Positions 1 through 7,609 of a stretch of DNA of 47,815 nt are shown here, in pieces. Position numbers and translations under genes: made by a program. This stretch comes from an uncultured archaeon (GTDB taxonomy: Archaea > Hadarchaeota > Hadarchaeia > Hadarchaeales > Hadarchaeaceae), in assembly GCA_937921735.1 (NCBI GenBank), contig CAKZTQ010000018.1, positions 1-47,815 of the forward strand. The letters run 5' to 3'. The notes below the pieces were generated by a model. It did no database searches. It was not told the DNA's origin and saw nothing but the letters and a program-made list of their open reading frames with translations. Every line of letters starts with the position of its first letter. The stretch's first letter is position 1.

Positions 1-734
1 TTCACCCTTTGGCCTAGCCCGAGCTCGAAGTCGAGCAAGTCCTCGACGTCGTTCCTGAGGAGGACGATCATCCCGAGCAGCCTCCCGTACCTAGCGAGCG
101 CCTCCACCTGCTCCTCGCTCCCCCCGCCCAGCATCGCCCCCACGCGCGTGCAGGCCTCGACGTCCGCCGCCTTCTTCCTCACCACCTCGAGGTACTCCTC
201 CGGCTTGACGTCGGTACGCCCCCGGAACCTCAGCTCCAGCGCCTCGCCGTCGAACATCTCGAAGTACAGCTCCTTCACCGCTCGAACTATGGCCAGCTTC
301 CTCTCGAGCGGCAGGTCCAGCCTCGCCAGACCCTCGAAGAGCTCCTGGAAACCCTTGAAGATCAGCGCGTCCCCGGCCATCAGGGAGAGGTCGACGCCGA
401 ACTTGCCCAAGACGGTCTGGCCCCATTCCTTCTCCTTCGTTTGATCTATGATGTCGTCGTGTATGTCCGTCGCGCCGCTAAGGAAGCTGAGCGCCCTACC
501 TATGGGCTCAGCGACCGAGGGGTCGCCGCCGACCGCTTCACAAGCTAGCGAGACGAGCGAGGGCCTCACGAGGTCGTGCCACTTCGACATGAAGTAGGTA
601 AGCGCCTCCTTCGCCTCGGAGCACTCGAGTCTCTCGGCCGCGACGCTCGCCTCGGCTTCCTTCACCGCCTTAGAGGCCCTTCCCTCGAAGAGCCTCCTAA
701 CCTCCTCCACCGCCCTCTCGTACTCGTCGCCCAT
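1..734 (-). CDS. Polyprenyl (isoprenyl) diphosphate synthase, C-terminus cut by window edge
   Basis: Head-to-tail prenyl transferase that would condense isopentenyl diphosphate with an allylic diphosphate to make chains for archaeal membrane lipids. At least 244 residues are visible. The first aspartate-rich motif reads DDIID in the context HDDIIDQ near residue 95. The second aspartate-rich region appears as NDVEDLLD near the cut end, so its first Asp is Asn, a departure from the usual DDxxD. I take the ATG at 734-732. An in-frame ATG at 767 would add 11 residues, but it lies too close to the minus-strand TATA-like AAAATACTTA (770-779) to be transcribed. Family assignment is firm; chain-length specificity cannot be told because the C-terminus is missing. 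Divergent from the next gene. Confidence 0.85.
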   Translation of the reverse strand, partial: MGDEYERAVEEVRRLFEGRASKAVKEAEASVAAERLECSEAKEALTYFMSKWHDLVRPSLVSLACEAVGGDPSVAEPIGRALSFLSGATDIHDDIIDQTKEKEWGQTVLGKFGVDLSLMAGDALIFKGFQELFEGLARLDLPLERKLAIVRAVKELYFEMFDGEALELRFRGRTDVKPEEYLEVVRKKAADVEACTRVGAMLGGGSEEQVEALARYGRLLGMIVLLRNDVEDLLDFELGLGQRV

Positions 735-788
735 CTTTGCCCGCCCTTGACCTCTCCTCTCAGCCATAAGTATTTTGCCGCCGTTTGA

Positions 789-801
789 GACGGCTGCCGT
801 C
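789..801. promoter_or_regulatory. 13-bp palindrome between divergent promoters
   Basis: GACGGCTGCCGTC is a perfect inverted repeat around a central T. It sits between the minus-strand TATA-like box of the prenyl synthase (770-779) and the plus-strand TATA box at 807-813, so a bound protein could control both. Its role as an operator is inferred from position only. Confidence 0.4.
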
Positions 802-806
802 ACGCC

Positions 807-813
807 TTATAAA
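807..813 (+). promoter_or_regulatory. TATA box of the Cas2-like gene
   Basis: TTATAAA at 807-813 predicts a transcript start near 835. This means the ATG overlapping the box at 813 is probably not the translation start; TTG at 843 is the first in-frame candidate downstream. Confidence 0.5.
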
Positions 814-842
814 TGACCGTCCCTCAAAGGCTCAGCGGGACC

Positions 843-1069
843 TTGAGGAAAACGGCGAACGTTCGCTACTACGTAATCTACGATTTCAAGGGGAAGGCCC
901 CTCGAAGCCATTACCGCCTGCGGAAGCGCCTAGAATCTTCGGGCTTGGCCAAGTGGGTCCAGTTCGGCGTGGCGATGGTCGAGCGGCTTGACATCGCCCT
1001 TCAAATAGCAAACCTTTCGCTCGACAAGGGGGCAAGGTCAAAATCATCCGTGGGATCGAGCGCTGTTAG
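843..1069 (+). pseudogene. Small Cas2-like protein gene with a -1 frame break
   Basis: In the first frame (from TTG 843) the product has a strand ending in Asp (YYVIYDF), a helix (SHYRLRKRLESSGL), a second strand (KWVQFGVAMVE) and a second helix. This order, including the strand-terminal Asp and the VQ-G-V strand, resembles the ferredoxin-like fold of Cas2/VapD small nucleases. After the run of five G at 1028-1032, that frame turns into low-complexity sequence. Stepping back one base gives a further strand, GKVKIIRGIERC, then TAG at 1067-1069, for about 74 residues in total. Either one G has been lost (mutation or assembly error) or a programmed -1 shift is used. No cas genes or CRISPR repeats are nearby. 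The Cas2 likeness is my reading of motif order, not a database match; an unrelated small protein is possible. Confidence 0.4.
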
Positions 1070-1088
1070 GTGGCGAACGTTCGCCACC
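1069..1088. promoter_or_regulatory. Perfect 20-bp palindrome upstream of the methyltransferase promoter
   Basis: GGTGGCGAACGTTCGCCACC is fully self-complementary. It ends seven bases before the TATA-like ATATACTT (1096-1103) of the methyltransferase gene, where a bound regulator could activate or repress. Its 13-base core GGCGAACGTTCGC recurs at 854-866 inside the Cas2-like gene, suggesting one regulator with two sites. The regulator is unknown. Confidence 0.55.
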
Positions 1089-1129
1089 CAAAGCCATATA
1101 CTTGAGAGTGAGACCTTCATCGGGAGGGG

Positions 1130-2110
1130 ATGAGGGAGGATATCGTACAACATCTTCGGTGCCCCAGCTGCGGGAGCCCGAACTTGAGCTACGAAGCCCG
1201 CGAGCGGAGAGGTCCAGAGATATGGCGCGGGTGGCTGCGCTGCGAGGGGTGCGCGGGCGATTATGAGATCATCGAGGGCATCCCAGTGCTCGAGGTCGCC
1301 CCGCCGAGGAGGGCCATGCCATGCGAGCGATGCGGGCGACGCGTCGAGGCCATCTTGGAGCCTTGGCCATCTTTCGTGGGGCTTAAGGGCGGGCTCGCGC
1401 TCTGCCCGCGCTGCGGCGAGGTCCTCGAGGAGCTGAAATGCGAGGAGCTGGCACCGGAGGAGGAGAACTACATCCGCAAGAAGTTCGTGGAGGAGGACTT
1501 CGCTGGAACGGCCTTCATGTACGAGTGGGGGAGGTTGATCGTCCCCACCCTCGTCTACGGCTTCTCGTATCGGGCGTTGGCTAGGGTCACGGCGAGGAGG
1601 ATGGGGACGGGGGCTGGGCTATTCCTCGACGTCGCCACCGGCACGGGGATGGTCGCGATCGAGCTGGGCAGGCTCGTCCCCCAGCGGCGAATATTCGGGG
1701 TGGACCTAGCCCTGGAGATGCTCAAAATAGGTAGGAGGAAAGCCGAGCGGAGAGGTTTGAAAAATCTCGCGTTCATCAAGGGAGATGCGGAGAGGCTGCC
1801 CTTCAGGGATCAAACCTTCGACGGCGTGACTTGCCAGGCATCCTTCAACTTGTTTCCCCAGCCCGAGGTGGCCCTAGCCGAGATGTGGAGGGTCATGAAG
1901 CGTGGCTCCAAGCTCGCGATGAGCGTCGTCTGCCTACCGCCAAGGCCGAACCCCCTGCTGAGGGCCTTCCTCTACGTGGGCGAGAAGGTGGGGCACCAAG
2001 CCAGGTTCTTCAGCGGCAGCGAGGTCCGGGAGATGCTCGGAAAACACGGCTTTAAGGAGATCGATGCCGAGTGGCACGGCGCGGCGATGTTGATCGAGGC
2101 GAAGAAATAA
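1130..2110 (+). CDS. SAM-dependent methyltransferase with N-terminal zinc-ribbon (Trm112-like) region
   Basis: A 326-residue class I methyltransferase. The first 105 residues carry CPSCGS and CEGC, then CERCG and CPRCG pairs, forming probable zinc ribbons like those in Trm112/UPF0434 fusions. The methyltransferase domain follows, with motif I LDVATGTG near residue 165, an acidic motif II (FGVDLALEML) and FKGDAERLPF-type motif III context (IKGDAERLPF). This resembles UbiE/COQ5-type small-molecule or menaquinone methyltransferases, but the substrate is not determinable. A purine-rich GGGAGGGG directly precedes the ATG, and a TATA-like box at 1096-1103 puts the transcript start only a few bases upstream. 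The gene faces the Lrp-type regulator tail to tail, separated by one base. Confidence 0.8.
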   Translation: MREDIVQHLRCPSCGSPNLSYEARERRGPEIWRGWLRCEGCAGDYEIIEGIPVLEVAPPRRAMPCERCGRRVEAILEPWPSFVGLKGGLALCPRCGEVLEELKCEELAPEEENYIRKKFVEEDFAGTAFMYEWGRLIVPTLVYGFSYRALARVTARRMGTGAGLFLDVATGTGMVAIELGRLVPQRRIFGVDLALEMLKIGRRKAERRGLKNLAFIKGDAERLPFRDQTFDGVTCQASFNLFPQPEVALAEMWRVMKRGSKLAMSVVCLPPRPNPLLRAFLYVGEKVGHQARFFSGSEVREMLGKHGFKEIDAEWHGAAMLIEAKK

Positions 2111-2111
2111 A

Positions 2112-2615
2112 TTACCCCGCGGCGCCCTCGTGCGACGTCCCGCGCCCAAGGACGATGGAGCCCGTCTCCTTCTCCGTCTTCAGCACGACCAGGGTGCGGG
2201 TGCTGCTCACGCCCGGGATCCTGTCGATCTCGTGCAGGAGCTCGTTGAGCCTGAGCGTGTCCTCGGTGATCAGCTTCACGAACAGATCGTGCTCCCCCGC
2301 CACCTCGTGGATCTCCAGCACCTCCGGATGCTCCGCCAGCTTCGCTATCACCTCCCCACAGGTTCCCGGCGAGGTAGAGATGCCTATGAACGCCTTCAGC
2401 TTCTTGCCGACCGACGAGGGCTCGACGACCGCCACGAACTTCTTGATAACCCCCGTTTCTACCAACCTCCTCACCCTCTTGTGGACGCCCGAAGAGCTTA
2501 TGCCCAAGCTCTCGGCCAACTGGGCGTAGGGCAGCTTCGCGTCCGCCTGGAGCAGGTCCAGCAATTTTCTATCGATTTCGTCCAGCTGCAAATCCTCCAC
2601 CGCCTCGGCGCCCAA
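2112..2615 (-). CDS. Lrp/AsnC-family transcriptional regulator
   Basis: A 167-residue DNA-binding regulator. Residues 10-60 form the helix-turn-helix (DEIDRKLLDLLQADAKLPYA, then LGISSSGVHKRVRRL). Residues 70-150 form the RAM ligand-binding/oligomerisation domain, with the conserved G-HD-F pattern in EVAGEHDLFVKL. The start is a TTG at 2615; the upstream ATG at about 2626 is in another frame. The 22-base promoter/operator palindrome region just upstream contains its TATA sequence, so autoregulation is likely. It is transcribed away from the histidine operon, and members of this family often control adjacent amino-acid genes, so it may regulate that operon. This last point is inferred from layout. 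Confidence 0.9.
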   Translation of the reverse strand: MGAEAVEDLQLDEIDRKLLDLLQADAKLPYAQLAESLGISSSGVHKRVRRLVETGVIKKFVAVVEPSSVGKKLKAFIGISTSPGTCGEVIAKLAEHPEVLEIHEVAGEHDLFVKLITEDTLRLNELLHEIDRIPGVSSTRTLVVLKTEKETGSIVLGRGTSHEGAAG

Positions 2616-2636
2616 CCCTTGTCATTTTCCTCTCGT

Positions 2637-2656
2637 GAAAACTATTTATAGTTTTC
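2637..2656. promoter_or_regulatory. Palindromic promoter/operator of the Lrp-type gene
   Basis: GAAAACTATTTATAGTTTTC has two perfect 9-base arms around TT and contains the minus-strand TATA-like CTATAAATAG. Lrp-family regulators bind such AT-rich dyads, so occupancy would block TATA recognition. Autoregulation is inferred. Confidence 0.6.
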
Positions 2657-2671
2657 GCAAAAATGATAAAT

Positions 2672-2704
2672 AAAATTTCCAATTACCAAAATTTAGTAAA
2701 ATTT
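2672..2704. repeat. Three phased AAAATTT repeats in the his operon promoter region
   Basis: AAAATTT occurs at 2672-2678, 2688-2694 and 2698-2704, with starts 16 and 10 bases apart. They lie just upstream of, and partly within, the AT-rich promoter of the histidine operon. They could be Lrp contact sites or an UP-like/bent DNA element; in an AT-rich promoter part of this may be chance. Confidence 0.4.
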
Positions 2705-2709
2705 ATATA
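2702..2709 (+). promoter_or_regulatory. TATA box of the histidine operon
   Basis: TTTATATA predicts a transcript start around 2733, close to the ATG at 2742, which is preceded by GGTGATCAGGG. It is the only clear promoter before the ten closely packed genes to 10697. Confidence 0.6.
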
Positions 2710-2741
2710 CCAGGAAGCGGATTTTTGCAAGGTGATCAGGG

Positions 2742-3713
2742 ATGCCGAAGTCGCTGGAGGCGCTCGTGGACGAGTCGAGCTTCGCCTTGGTCATAGGGAT
2801 AGGCGGCGGTGGCGACGTCGTCGGCACGCTACCTACTTCGCGTTACCTCCGCTGGCTGGGCCTCAAGACCATGGTAGGCGGTCTCACCTGGGAACGATAC
2901 GTGGTCGACCCCGAGCCGGGCCCCAGACGGATGGACGAGATCGTAAACATCGAGCTCCTCTCGGAGACCGTCGGGCTGGCCGACGCGAGCACGAGGACGA
3001 AGAAGGGGATAAGGTTCACCGAGTCCATCGTCGCCGAGGTGCTCAACGAGAGGACCCTGCTTATAGACCCCAACCTGGGCGTGCAGGGCATCGCCTCGGG
3101 CCTGAGGCGGGCGATGAGGAAGCTCGGCGCCGACCTGTTCGTGGGCATAGACGTGGGGGGCGACGTGCTGGCGGAGGGCACCGAGCAAGGCCTGCACAGC
3201 ATGCTCGCGGACAGCATGATGCTCGCCGCCATGGTCAACCTCGACTCGCCGTCGGTGCTGGGTGTGCTGGGCTACGGGAGCGACGGCGAGCTTGGGTTCG
3301 AGAAGCTAAGCGAGAACATCTCCCGCGTGGCCAGCTATGGCGGCTTCCTAGGCGCCCGAGGCCTTACACCGGAAGACTTGACAATGCTGGACGAGGTCAT
3401 CGCCAAGACCAAGACGGAGGCGACGGCGCTCGCGGTGGCGGCTGCGAGGGGGAAGAGCGGCGAGGTGGAGATCAGGGGAGGCTACCGCAAGGTCCTTCTC
3501 ACCCCGGCGTCCGCGATCACCTTCTACTTCGACCCGCTGGTGGTGTTCGAGCGCATAAGCAAGGTGGCCAAGGAGCTCGTGCGGACGAAAAGCCTGGACG
3601 AGGCGCAGGAGGTGCTCGAGCGCCTAGGCGTGCCCAGCGAGCTCACCTTCGAGCGCAACTACGAGTGGAAGAAGTACGCCTCGAGCGACAGGCTCTACGG
3701 GGGTAACGGATGA
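2742..3713 (+). CDS. DUF1152 family protein, first gene of the his operon
   Basis: A 323-residue protein of the archaeal DUF1152 family, of unknown biochemical function. The N-terminus has a glycine-rich nucleotide-binding-like loop, IGIGGGGDVVG, at residues 18-28, with a second acidic/glycine segment GIDVGGDVLAEG near residue 140. No signal peptide or membrane segment is present. It begins the histidine operon and overlaps the next gene by four bases (ATGA), so it is translated with it. That placement suggests a link to histidine synthesis or its regulation, but no missing step can be assigned to it with confidence (hisE is absent from the operon). The family name is from recognition of the GGGGDV segment; any function is inference. 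Confidence 0.75.
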   Translation: MPKSLEALVDESSFALVIGIGGGGDVVGTLPTSRYLRWLGLKTMVGGLTWERYVVDPEPGPRRMDEIVNIELLSETVGLADASTRTKKGIRFTESIVAEVLNERTLLIDPNLGVQGIASGLRRAMRKLGADLFVGIDVGGDVLAEGTEQGLHSMLADSMMLAAMVNLDSPSVLGVLGYGSDGELGFEKLSENISRVASYGGFLGARGLTPEDLTMLDEVIAKTKTEATALAVAAARGKSGEVEIRGGYRKVLLTPASAITFYFDPLVVFERISKVAKELVRTKSLDEAQEVLERLGVPSELTFERNYEWKKYASSDRLYGGNG

Positions 3714-4366
3714 GGCGCATAGACCTGCACACGCACTCGCTGCTCAGCGACGGCGAGCTCCTGCCCAGCGAGCTCGCGCGCAGGGCGGAAAGGCTTGGCC
3801 ACGAGGCGATCGCGATAACCGACCACGTCGACCTCTCCAACATCGACCTAGTGGTGCCGAGGCTCGCGAAGGTCGCGGGGGAGCTCAACCGCTACCTTGA
3901 AGCCAGAGTGGTGCCCGGCGCTGAGCTCACGCACGTGCCGGTGAAAAGCATGCAAAGGCTGGTCAAGCTCGCTCGCAGGTTGGGTGCCGAGCTGGTGCTC
4001 GTACACGGCGAGACCATCGTCGAACCGGTCCACGAGGGCACCAACGACGCTGCCCTCGCGTGCTCGGACGTCGACATCCTCGCGCACCCCGGTTTCCTCA
4101 CGCCGGAGCAGGCGGACAAAGCTAGGGAGGCGGACATCTACCTCGAGCTCACCTCGAGGCGGGGGCATTGCATCGCCAACGGCTGGGTCGCGCGCATCGC
4201 GATGGAGAGCAGGGCGAAGTTGCTGGTGAACACGGACGCCCACTCGCCCGAGGAGCTGCTGACGCTCGAGGAGGCGATGAGGGTCGCGAAGGGTGCCGGC
4301 CTCGGCGAGGAGGCGGCCGCCAAAGCCGTCGGCGAAAACCCCAAGCAACTGCTGAGGAGATTGTGA
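3710..4366 (+). CDS. PHP-domain phosphoesterase, candidate histidinol-phosphate phosphatase
   Basis: A 218-residue PHP-domain metal hydrolase. Metal-binding motifs are visible in order: DLHTHSLLSDGE (residues 5-16), ITDHVD (36-41), VHGE (98-101), LAHPG (126-130) and NTDAHS (173-178). PHP proteins such as yeast His2 and Bacillus HisJ (YtvP) remove phosphate from histidinol phosphate. Its place directly before hisC, with a TGATG stop-start overlap at 4364-4368, makes that the likely role and fills the phosphatase step not provided by the single-domain hisB downstream. Substrate assignment is inference from operon context; the fold is clear. Confidence 0.82.
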   Translation: MRRIDLHTHSLLSDGELLPSELARRAERLGHEAIAITDHVDLSNIDLVVPRLAKVAGELNRYLEARVVPGAELTHVPVKSMQRLVKLARRLGAELVLVHGETIVEPVHEGTNDAALACSDVDILAHPGFLTPEQADKAREADIYLELTSRRGHCIANGWVARIAMESRAKLLVNTDAHSPEELLTLEEAMRVAKGAGLGEEAAAKAVGENPKQLLRRL

Positions 4367-5457
4367 TGGGAGAAGGGCGATCGATGCTGTCCAGAAGGGT
4401 GAGCGAGGCATTGGCCGCGGGCATCTCCTACCCGCTCGCGGCGGAGTACGACGTCGGAGCGAGGGTCAAGCTCAGCTCCAACGAGAGCCCGCTCGGTCCC
4501 TCGCCCAAGGTGATCGAAGCTGTGAAGCGAGAAGCGAGGCGACTGAGCAGATACCCCGATCCGCAAGCTAAGGAGCTAAAGCTGGCGATCTCCGAATACC
4601 TAAAGGTGGACGTCGATTGCATAACCATCGGAAACGGCTCCGACGAGCTGTTGGATCTCGTCTGCAAGGCCTTCCTCGACCCAGGCGACCGAGCGGTGAT
4701 CCCGGTGCCCACGTTCGCGATGTACGAGATAGCCTGCCGCGTGAACGGGGGGGTGCCGAAGTTCGTGGAGCTCGAGGGCTTCGGGTGGGATGCCTCCGCG
4801 CTCGTCGATGCGCTGGCGAACGCCAAGCTGGCCTTCATCGGGAGGCCGAACAACCCCACGGGCAACGGCCCGAGCTCAAAGCAGGTGCGCAGGCTATTGG
4901 CGAGCGGCAAGCTCGTAGTGGTCGACGAGGCATACGCGGAGTTCGCGGGTTACACGCTAGCAGGCCTCGCGGCGAGAGAGGAGAACTTGCTCGTGCTCCG
5001 CACCTTTTCAAAGGCCTTCGGGCTCGCGGGCCTTCGAGTGGGGTACGCGATAGGCACGCCCGAAGTCGTCAAAGTCCTCGAGAGCATCAGGATGCCGTTC
5101 AACGTCAACCGCTTGGCCCAGGCCGCTGCGGTCGCGGCCCTACGCGACCTCCGCCATATGCGAAGGGTGGTCGCCCTGGTGCGGAGGGGTCGCGAGTACC
5201 TGCGCCGGGAGCTGTCGAAGCTCGGCTTGCGCGTCCTGCCGTCGGAGGCCAACTTCCTGATGGCGGACGTGAGGCCCATAGGTGCCAGCGCGCCTGAGCT
5301 CTGCAGGTTCCTAGCGGGGCGCGGCATCCTCATCAGGGATCTTTCCGGCTTCAGGGGCGCGGGCGAGGGCTACGTCAGGATAAGCGTGGGCACTCGCGAG
5401 GAGAACGAGCAATTGGTTGGGGGGATAAAACAATTCAAGGAGGTGGTTGGGCTATGA
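4366..5457 (+). CDS. hisC: Histidinol-phosphate aminotransferase
   Basis: A 363-residue PLP-dependent fold-type I aminotransferase that transfers the amino group from glutamate to imidazole-acetol phosphate. SSNESPLGPSP near residue 37 is the typical HisC N-terminal substrate-binding segment, GNGSDELL marks the cofactor phosphate loop, NNPTGN and VVVDEAYAEF bind the ring, and the Schiff-base lysine is K216 in TFSKAFGLAGLRVGY. The ATG at 4366 shares a base with the preceding stop; reading further upstream would run through the previous gene. The stop overlaps hisG by four bases. Confidence 0.95.
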   Translation: MGEGRSMLSRRVSEALAAGISYPLAAEYDVGARVKLSSNESPLGPSPKVIEAVKREARRLSRYPDPQAKELKLAISEYLKVDVDCITIGNGSDELLDLVCKAFLDPGDRAVIPVPTFAMYEIACRVNGGVPKFVELEGFGWDASALVDALANAKLAFIGRPNNPTGNGPSSKQVRRLLASGKLVVVDEAYAEFAGYTLAGLAAREENLLVLRTFSKAFGLAGLRVGYAIGTPEVVKVLESIRMPFNVNRLAQAAAVAALRDLRHMRRVVALVRRGREYLRRELSKLGLRVLPSEANFLMADVRPIGASAPELCRFLAGRGILIRDLSGFRGAGEGYVRISVGTREENEQLVGGIKQFKEVVGL

Positions 5458-6311
5458 TAAAGATCGCCGTCCCCAAGGGACACTTGGAGGAACAGACCGT
5501 CCGACTGCTGGAGGACTCGGGCATAGGGGTGCTGGGCAGGGACGCGCGCCAGCTCTTCGCCCGCACTTACGACCCAGACATAGAGCTGGTGTTCGTAAGG
5601 GCTCAAGACATCGCCGACCTGGTGGCAAAGGGAGCGACCGACCTGGGCATCACCGGCTACGACCTCGTGCGCGAAAGCGGAAGCGACGTCGTGGAGCTCC
5701 TCGACCTCGGCTATGGCTCGACAAGGCTGGTGGTGGCGGCACACGAGAAGTCGGGCATAAAATCCGTCGAGGACATAAAGCCCGGCATGAGGGTGGCGAC
5801 GGAGTTCCCGAACGTCGCCAAGCAGTACTTCGCGGAGCAGGGGATAGCGGTCGAGGTGGTGCGCGTCACGGGCGCGGCGGAGATAACCCCGCTCATAGGC
5901 GTGGCCGACCTGATAGTCGACGTGACGAGCACGGGCACGACGCTCCGCACGCACGGCCTGCGCGTCGTCGGCACCATACTAGAGAGCACCGCGAGGCTGA
6001 TCGCGAACCCCCGAAGCCTGCAGGAGAAGAGGGCGAAGATCGAGGACATAGTGACAGCCATCGGAAGTGTCCTCAGGGCGAGGGGGAGGAAGTTGGTGTT
6101 GATGAACGTCCCGGAGGAGAAGCTGCCGGAGATCAAGCTGATAATGCCTGGCATGGCCGGCCCGACGGTCTCTAGGGTCGAGGCAGCAGAGCCGATGCTC
6201 GCGGTGCAGGCGGTCGTCGAGGAGAAGGACGTGTACGAGGTGGTGAAGCGGGCGAAGCGTGCGGGGGCGAGGGATATACTGGTCGTGCCCATCGAGCGGA
6301 TCCTCCCATGA
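5454..6311 (+). CDS. hisG: ATP phosphoribosyltransferase, long form
   Basis: First and committed step of histidine synthesis, joining ATP and PRPP. At 285 residues it is the long HisG form, which carries a C-terminal ACT-like regulatory domain (from about residue 205; VLMNVPEEKLPEIKLIMPG and later) and needs no HisZ partner. The catalytic core has VPKGHLEEQT at the start, DLGITGYDLV, and the PRPP loop in IVDVTSTGTTLRTHGL near residue 165. The ACT domain predicts feedback inhibition by histidine, as known for the family. Starts in an ATGA overlap with hisC. Confidence 0.96.
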   Translation: MIKIAVPKGHLEEQTVRLLEDSGIGVLGRDARQLFARTYDPDIELVFVRAQDIADLVAKGATDLGITGYDLVRESGSDVVELLDLGYGSTRLVVAAHEKSGIKSVEDIKPGMRVATEFPNVAKQYFAEQGIAVEVVRVTGAAEITPLIGVADLIVDVTSTGTTLRTHGLRVVGTILESTARLIANPRSLQEKRAKIEDIVTAIGSVLRARGRKLVLMNVPEEKLPEIKLIMPGMAGPTVSRVEAAEPMLAVQAVVEEKDVYEVVKRAKRAGARDILVVPIERILP

Positions 6312-6326
6312 AGGAGGCGAGCAAAA

Positions 6327-7037
6327 ATGCTGGTGATCCCGAGCGTGGACATCAGGAAGGGAAGGTGCGTTCAGCTCGTCGGGGGAAGGCCCGAGGGCGA
6401 GAGGGTCTACGGTAGCCCCGTGGAGATGGCCCAGAGGTGGGTAGCGGAGGGGGCCCGTTACCTGCACATCATCGACCTCGACGCCGCGATGGGCACTGGG
6501 GACAACTTTAACGTGGTGGCGGAGGTGCTCGCGAACGTCCACGTCGGCGCCCAAGTCGGGGGAGGGGTCAGGAACTTGGAGCGGGCCTGCGAGCTGCTCG
6601 GGATAGGGGCCGAAAGGGTCATCCTGAGCACCGCGGCCATAGAGAAACCGGAACTCGTTCGAGAGCTGGTGGAGCTTGCGGGGAGCGCTAGGGTTATGGC
6701 AGCCGTCGACGCCAAGGCGGGAAGGGCGGTGATAAGGGGCTGGACGACGCCGACGCGATTGACCGCCGTGGAGGCGGCGAGGGAGTTCGAGCGCATGGGG
6801 GTCGGCTCCCTGCTGTTCACCAACGTCGACGTCGAGGGGAGGATGGCCGGCGTGGACGCCGACGCCATCCGCCAAGTAGTGGAGGCCGTTGGCATACCCG
6901 TCTTCGCGGCCGGCGGAGTCGCGACGCTCGAGGACGTGCGAAGGGCGAAGGAAGCCGGGGCGGCGGGGTTGGTGATAGGGATGGCGCTCTACGAGGGCAG
7001 GCTTTCGCTCAAGCAGGCGATGGAGGTGGCTGAATGA
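6327..7037 (+). CDS. hisA: ProFAR isomerase (phosphoribosylformimino-AICAR-P isomerase)
   Basis: A 236-residue beta/alpha-barrel enzyme that opens the ribose of ProFAR. The catalytic Asp pair is D8 in IPSVDIRKGRCVQLVGG and the Asp in LFTNVDVEGRMAGVD near residue 172. The two phosphate-binding loops are QVGGGVRN (near 77) and FAAGGVATLEDV (near 193). A GGAGG ribosome-binding site (AAGGAGGCGAG) lies upstream, in the 15-base gap after hisG, one of the few gaps in the operon. Half-barrel similarity to hisF is as expected. Confidence 0.95.
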   Translation: MLVIPSVDIRKGRCVQLVGGRPEGERVYGSPVEMAQRWVAEGARYLHIIDLDAAMGTGDNFNVVAEVLANVHVGAQVGGGVRNLERACELLGIGAERVILSTAAIEKPELVRELVELAGSARVMAAVDAKAGRAVIRGWTTPTRLTAVEAAREFERMGVGSLLFTNVDVEGRMAGVDADAIRQVVEAVGIPVFAAGGVATLEDVRRAKEAGAAGLVIGMALYEGRLSLKQAMEVAE

Positions 7038-7609
7038 GGATGGGGGAAGTCCGGAGGAGAACCAAGGAGACGGACGTTAGGGTGAAGTTGAACTTGGACG
7101 GTTCTGGCGAGGCAAGGGTGGACACGGGTATCAAGTTCCTCGACCACCTGCTTGCCGCCCTGGCGAAGCATGGTTGCTTCGATCTCGAGGTGAGCGCGCG
7201 TGGCGACCTCGAACACCACGTCGCCGAGGACGTGATGATAGCACTTGGCTCCGCCCTGGAGAAGGCGCTGGGCGAAAAGACAGGCATACGCAGGACGGGC
7301 GACGCCGTTCTACCCATGGACGACGCGCTGGTGTTGGTGGCAGTGGACCTCAGCGGACGAGCGTACGCCGACATCGACGTCAAGTTCGCGAAGAAGCGGT
7401 TGGACGACCTGAGCTCGGACCTGATAGAACACCTACTCCAAACTCTAGCCGCGAACGGCAAGCTGAACCTCCACGCGCAGATCCTGCGCGGGCGGAACGA
7501 CCACCACAAGGCCGAGGCGATGTTCAAGGCCCTGGGCGTGGCGCTCGCGGAGGCCGCGAGCGAGGAGCCTAGGAGGCGAGGCGTGCCAAGCACGAAGGGG
7601 GTGCTGTAA
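7034..7609 (+). CDS. hisB: Imidazoleglycerol-phosphate dehydratase
   Basis: A 191-residue single-domain HisB that removes water from imidazole glycerol phosphate. The metal-binding pattern is present twice in the usual form: FLDHLLAALAKHG and LEHHVAEDV in the first half, IEHLLQTLAANGKLNL and RGRNDHHKAEAMFKALG in the second. It lacks the phosphatase domain of the enterobacterial fusion, consistent with a separate phosphatase (the PHP gene upstream). Overlaps hisA by four bases and abuts hisF with no gap. Confidence 0.96.
   Translation: MRMGEVRRRTKETDVRVKLNLDGSGEARVDTGIKFLDHLLAALAKHGCFDLEVSARGDLEHHVAEDVMIALGSALEKALGEKTGIRRTGDAVLPMDDALVLVAVDLSGRAYADIDVKFAKKRLDDLSSDLIEHLLQTLAANGKLNLHAQILRGRNDHHKAEAMFKALGVALAEAASEEPRRRGVPSTKGVL

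Noticed and set aside
813-1133. A continuous 106-codon reading in one frame
   Set aside because: The second half is low-complexity and runs through the palindrome and TATA box of the methyltransferase gene. The -1 frame after 1032 gives a better protein and stop, and the ATG at 813 overlaps a TATA box.
4168-4365. N-terminal extension of hisC by 66 codons
   Set aside because: It lies wholly inside the PHP phosphatase gene in another frame; the family start matches ATG 4366.
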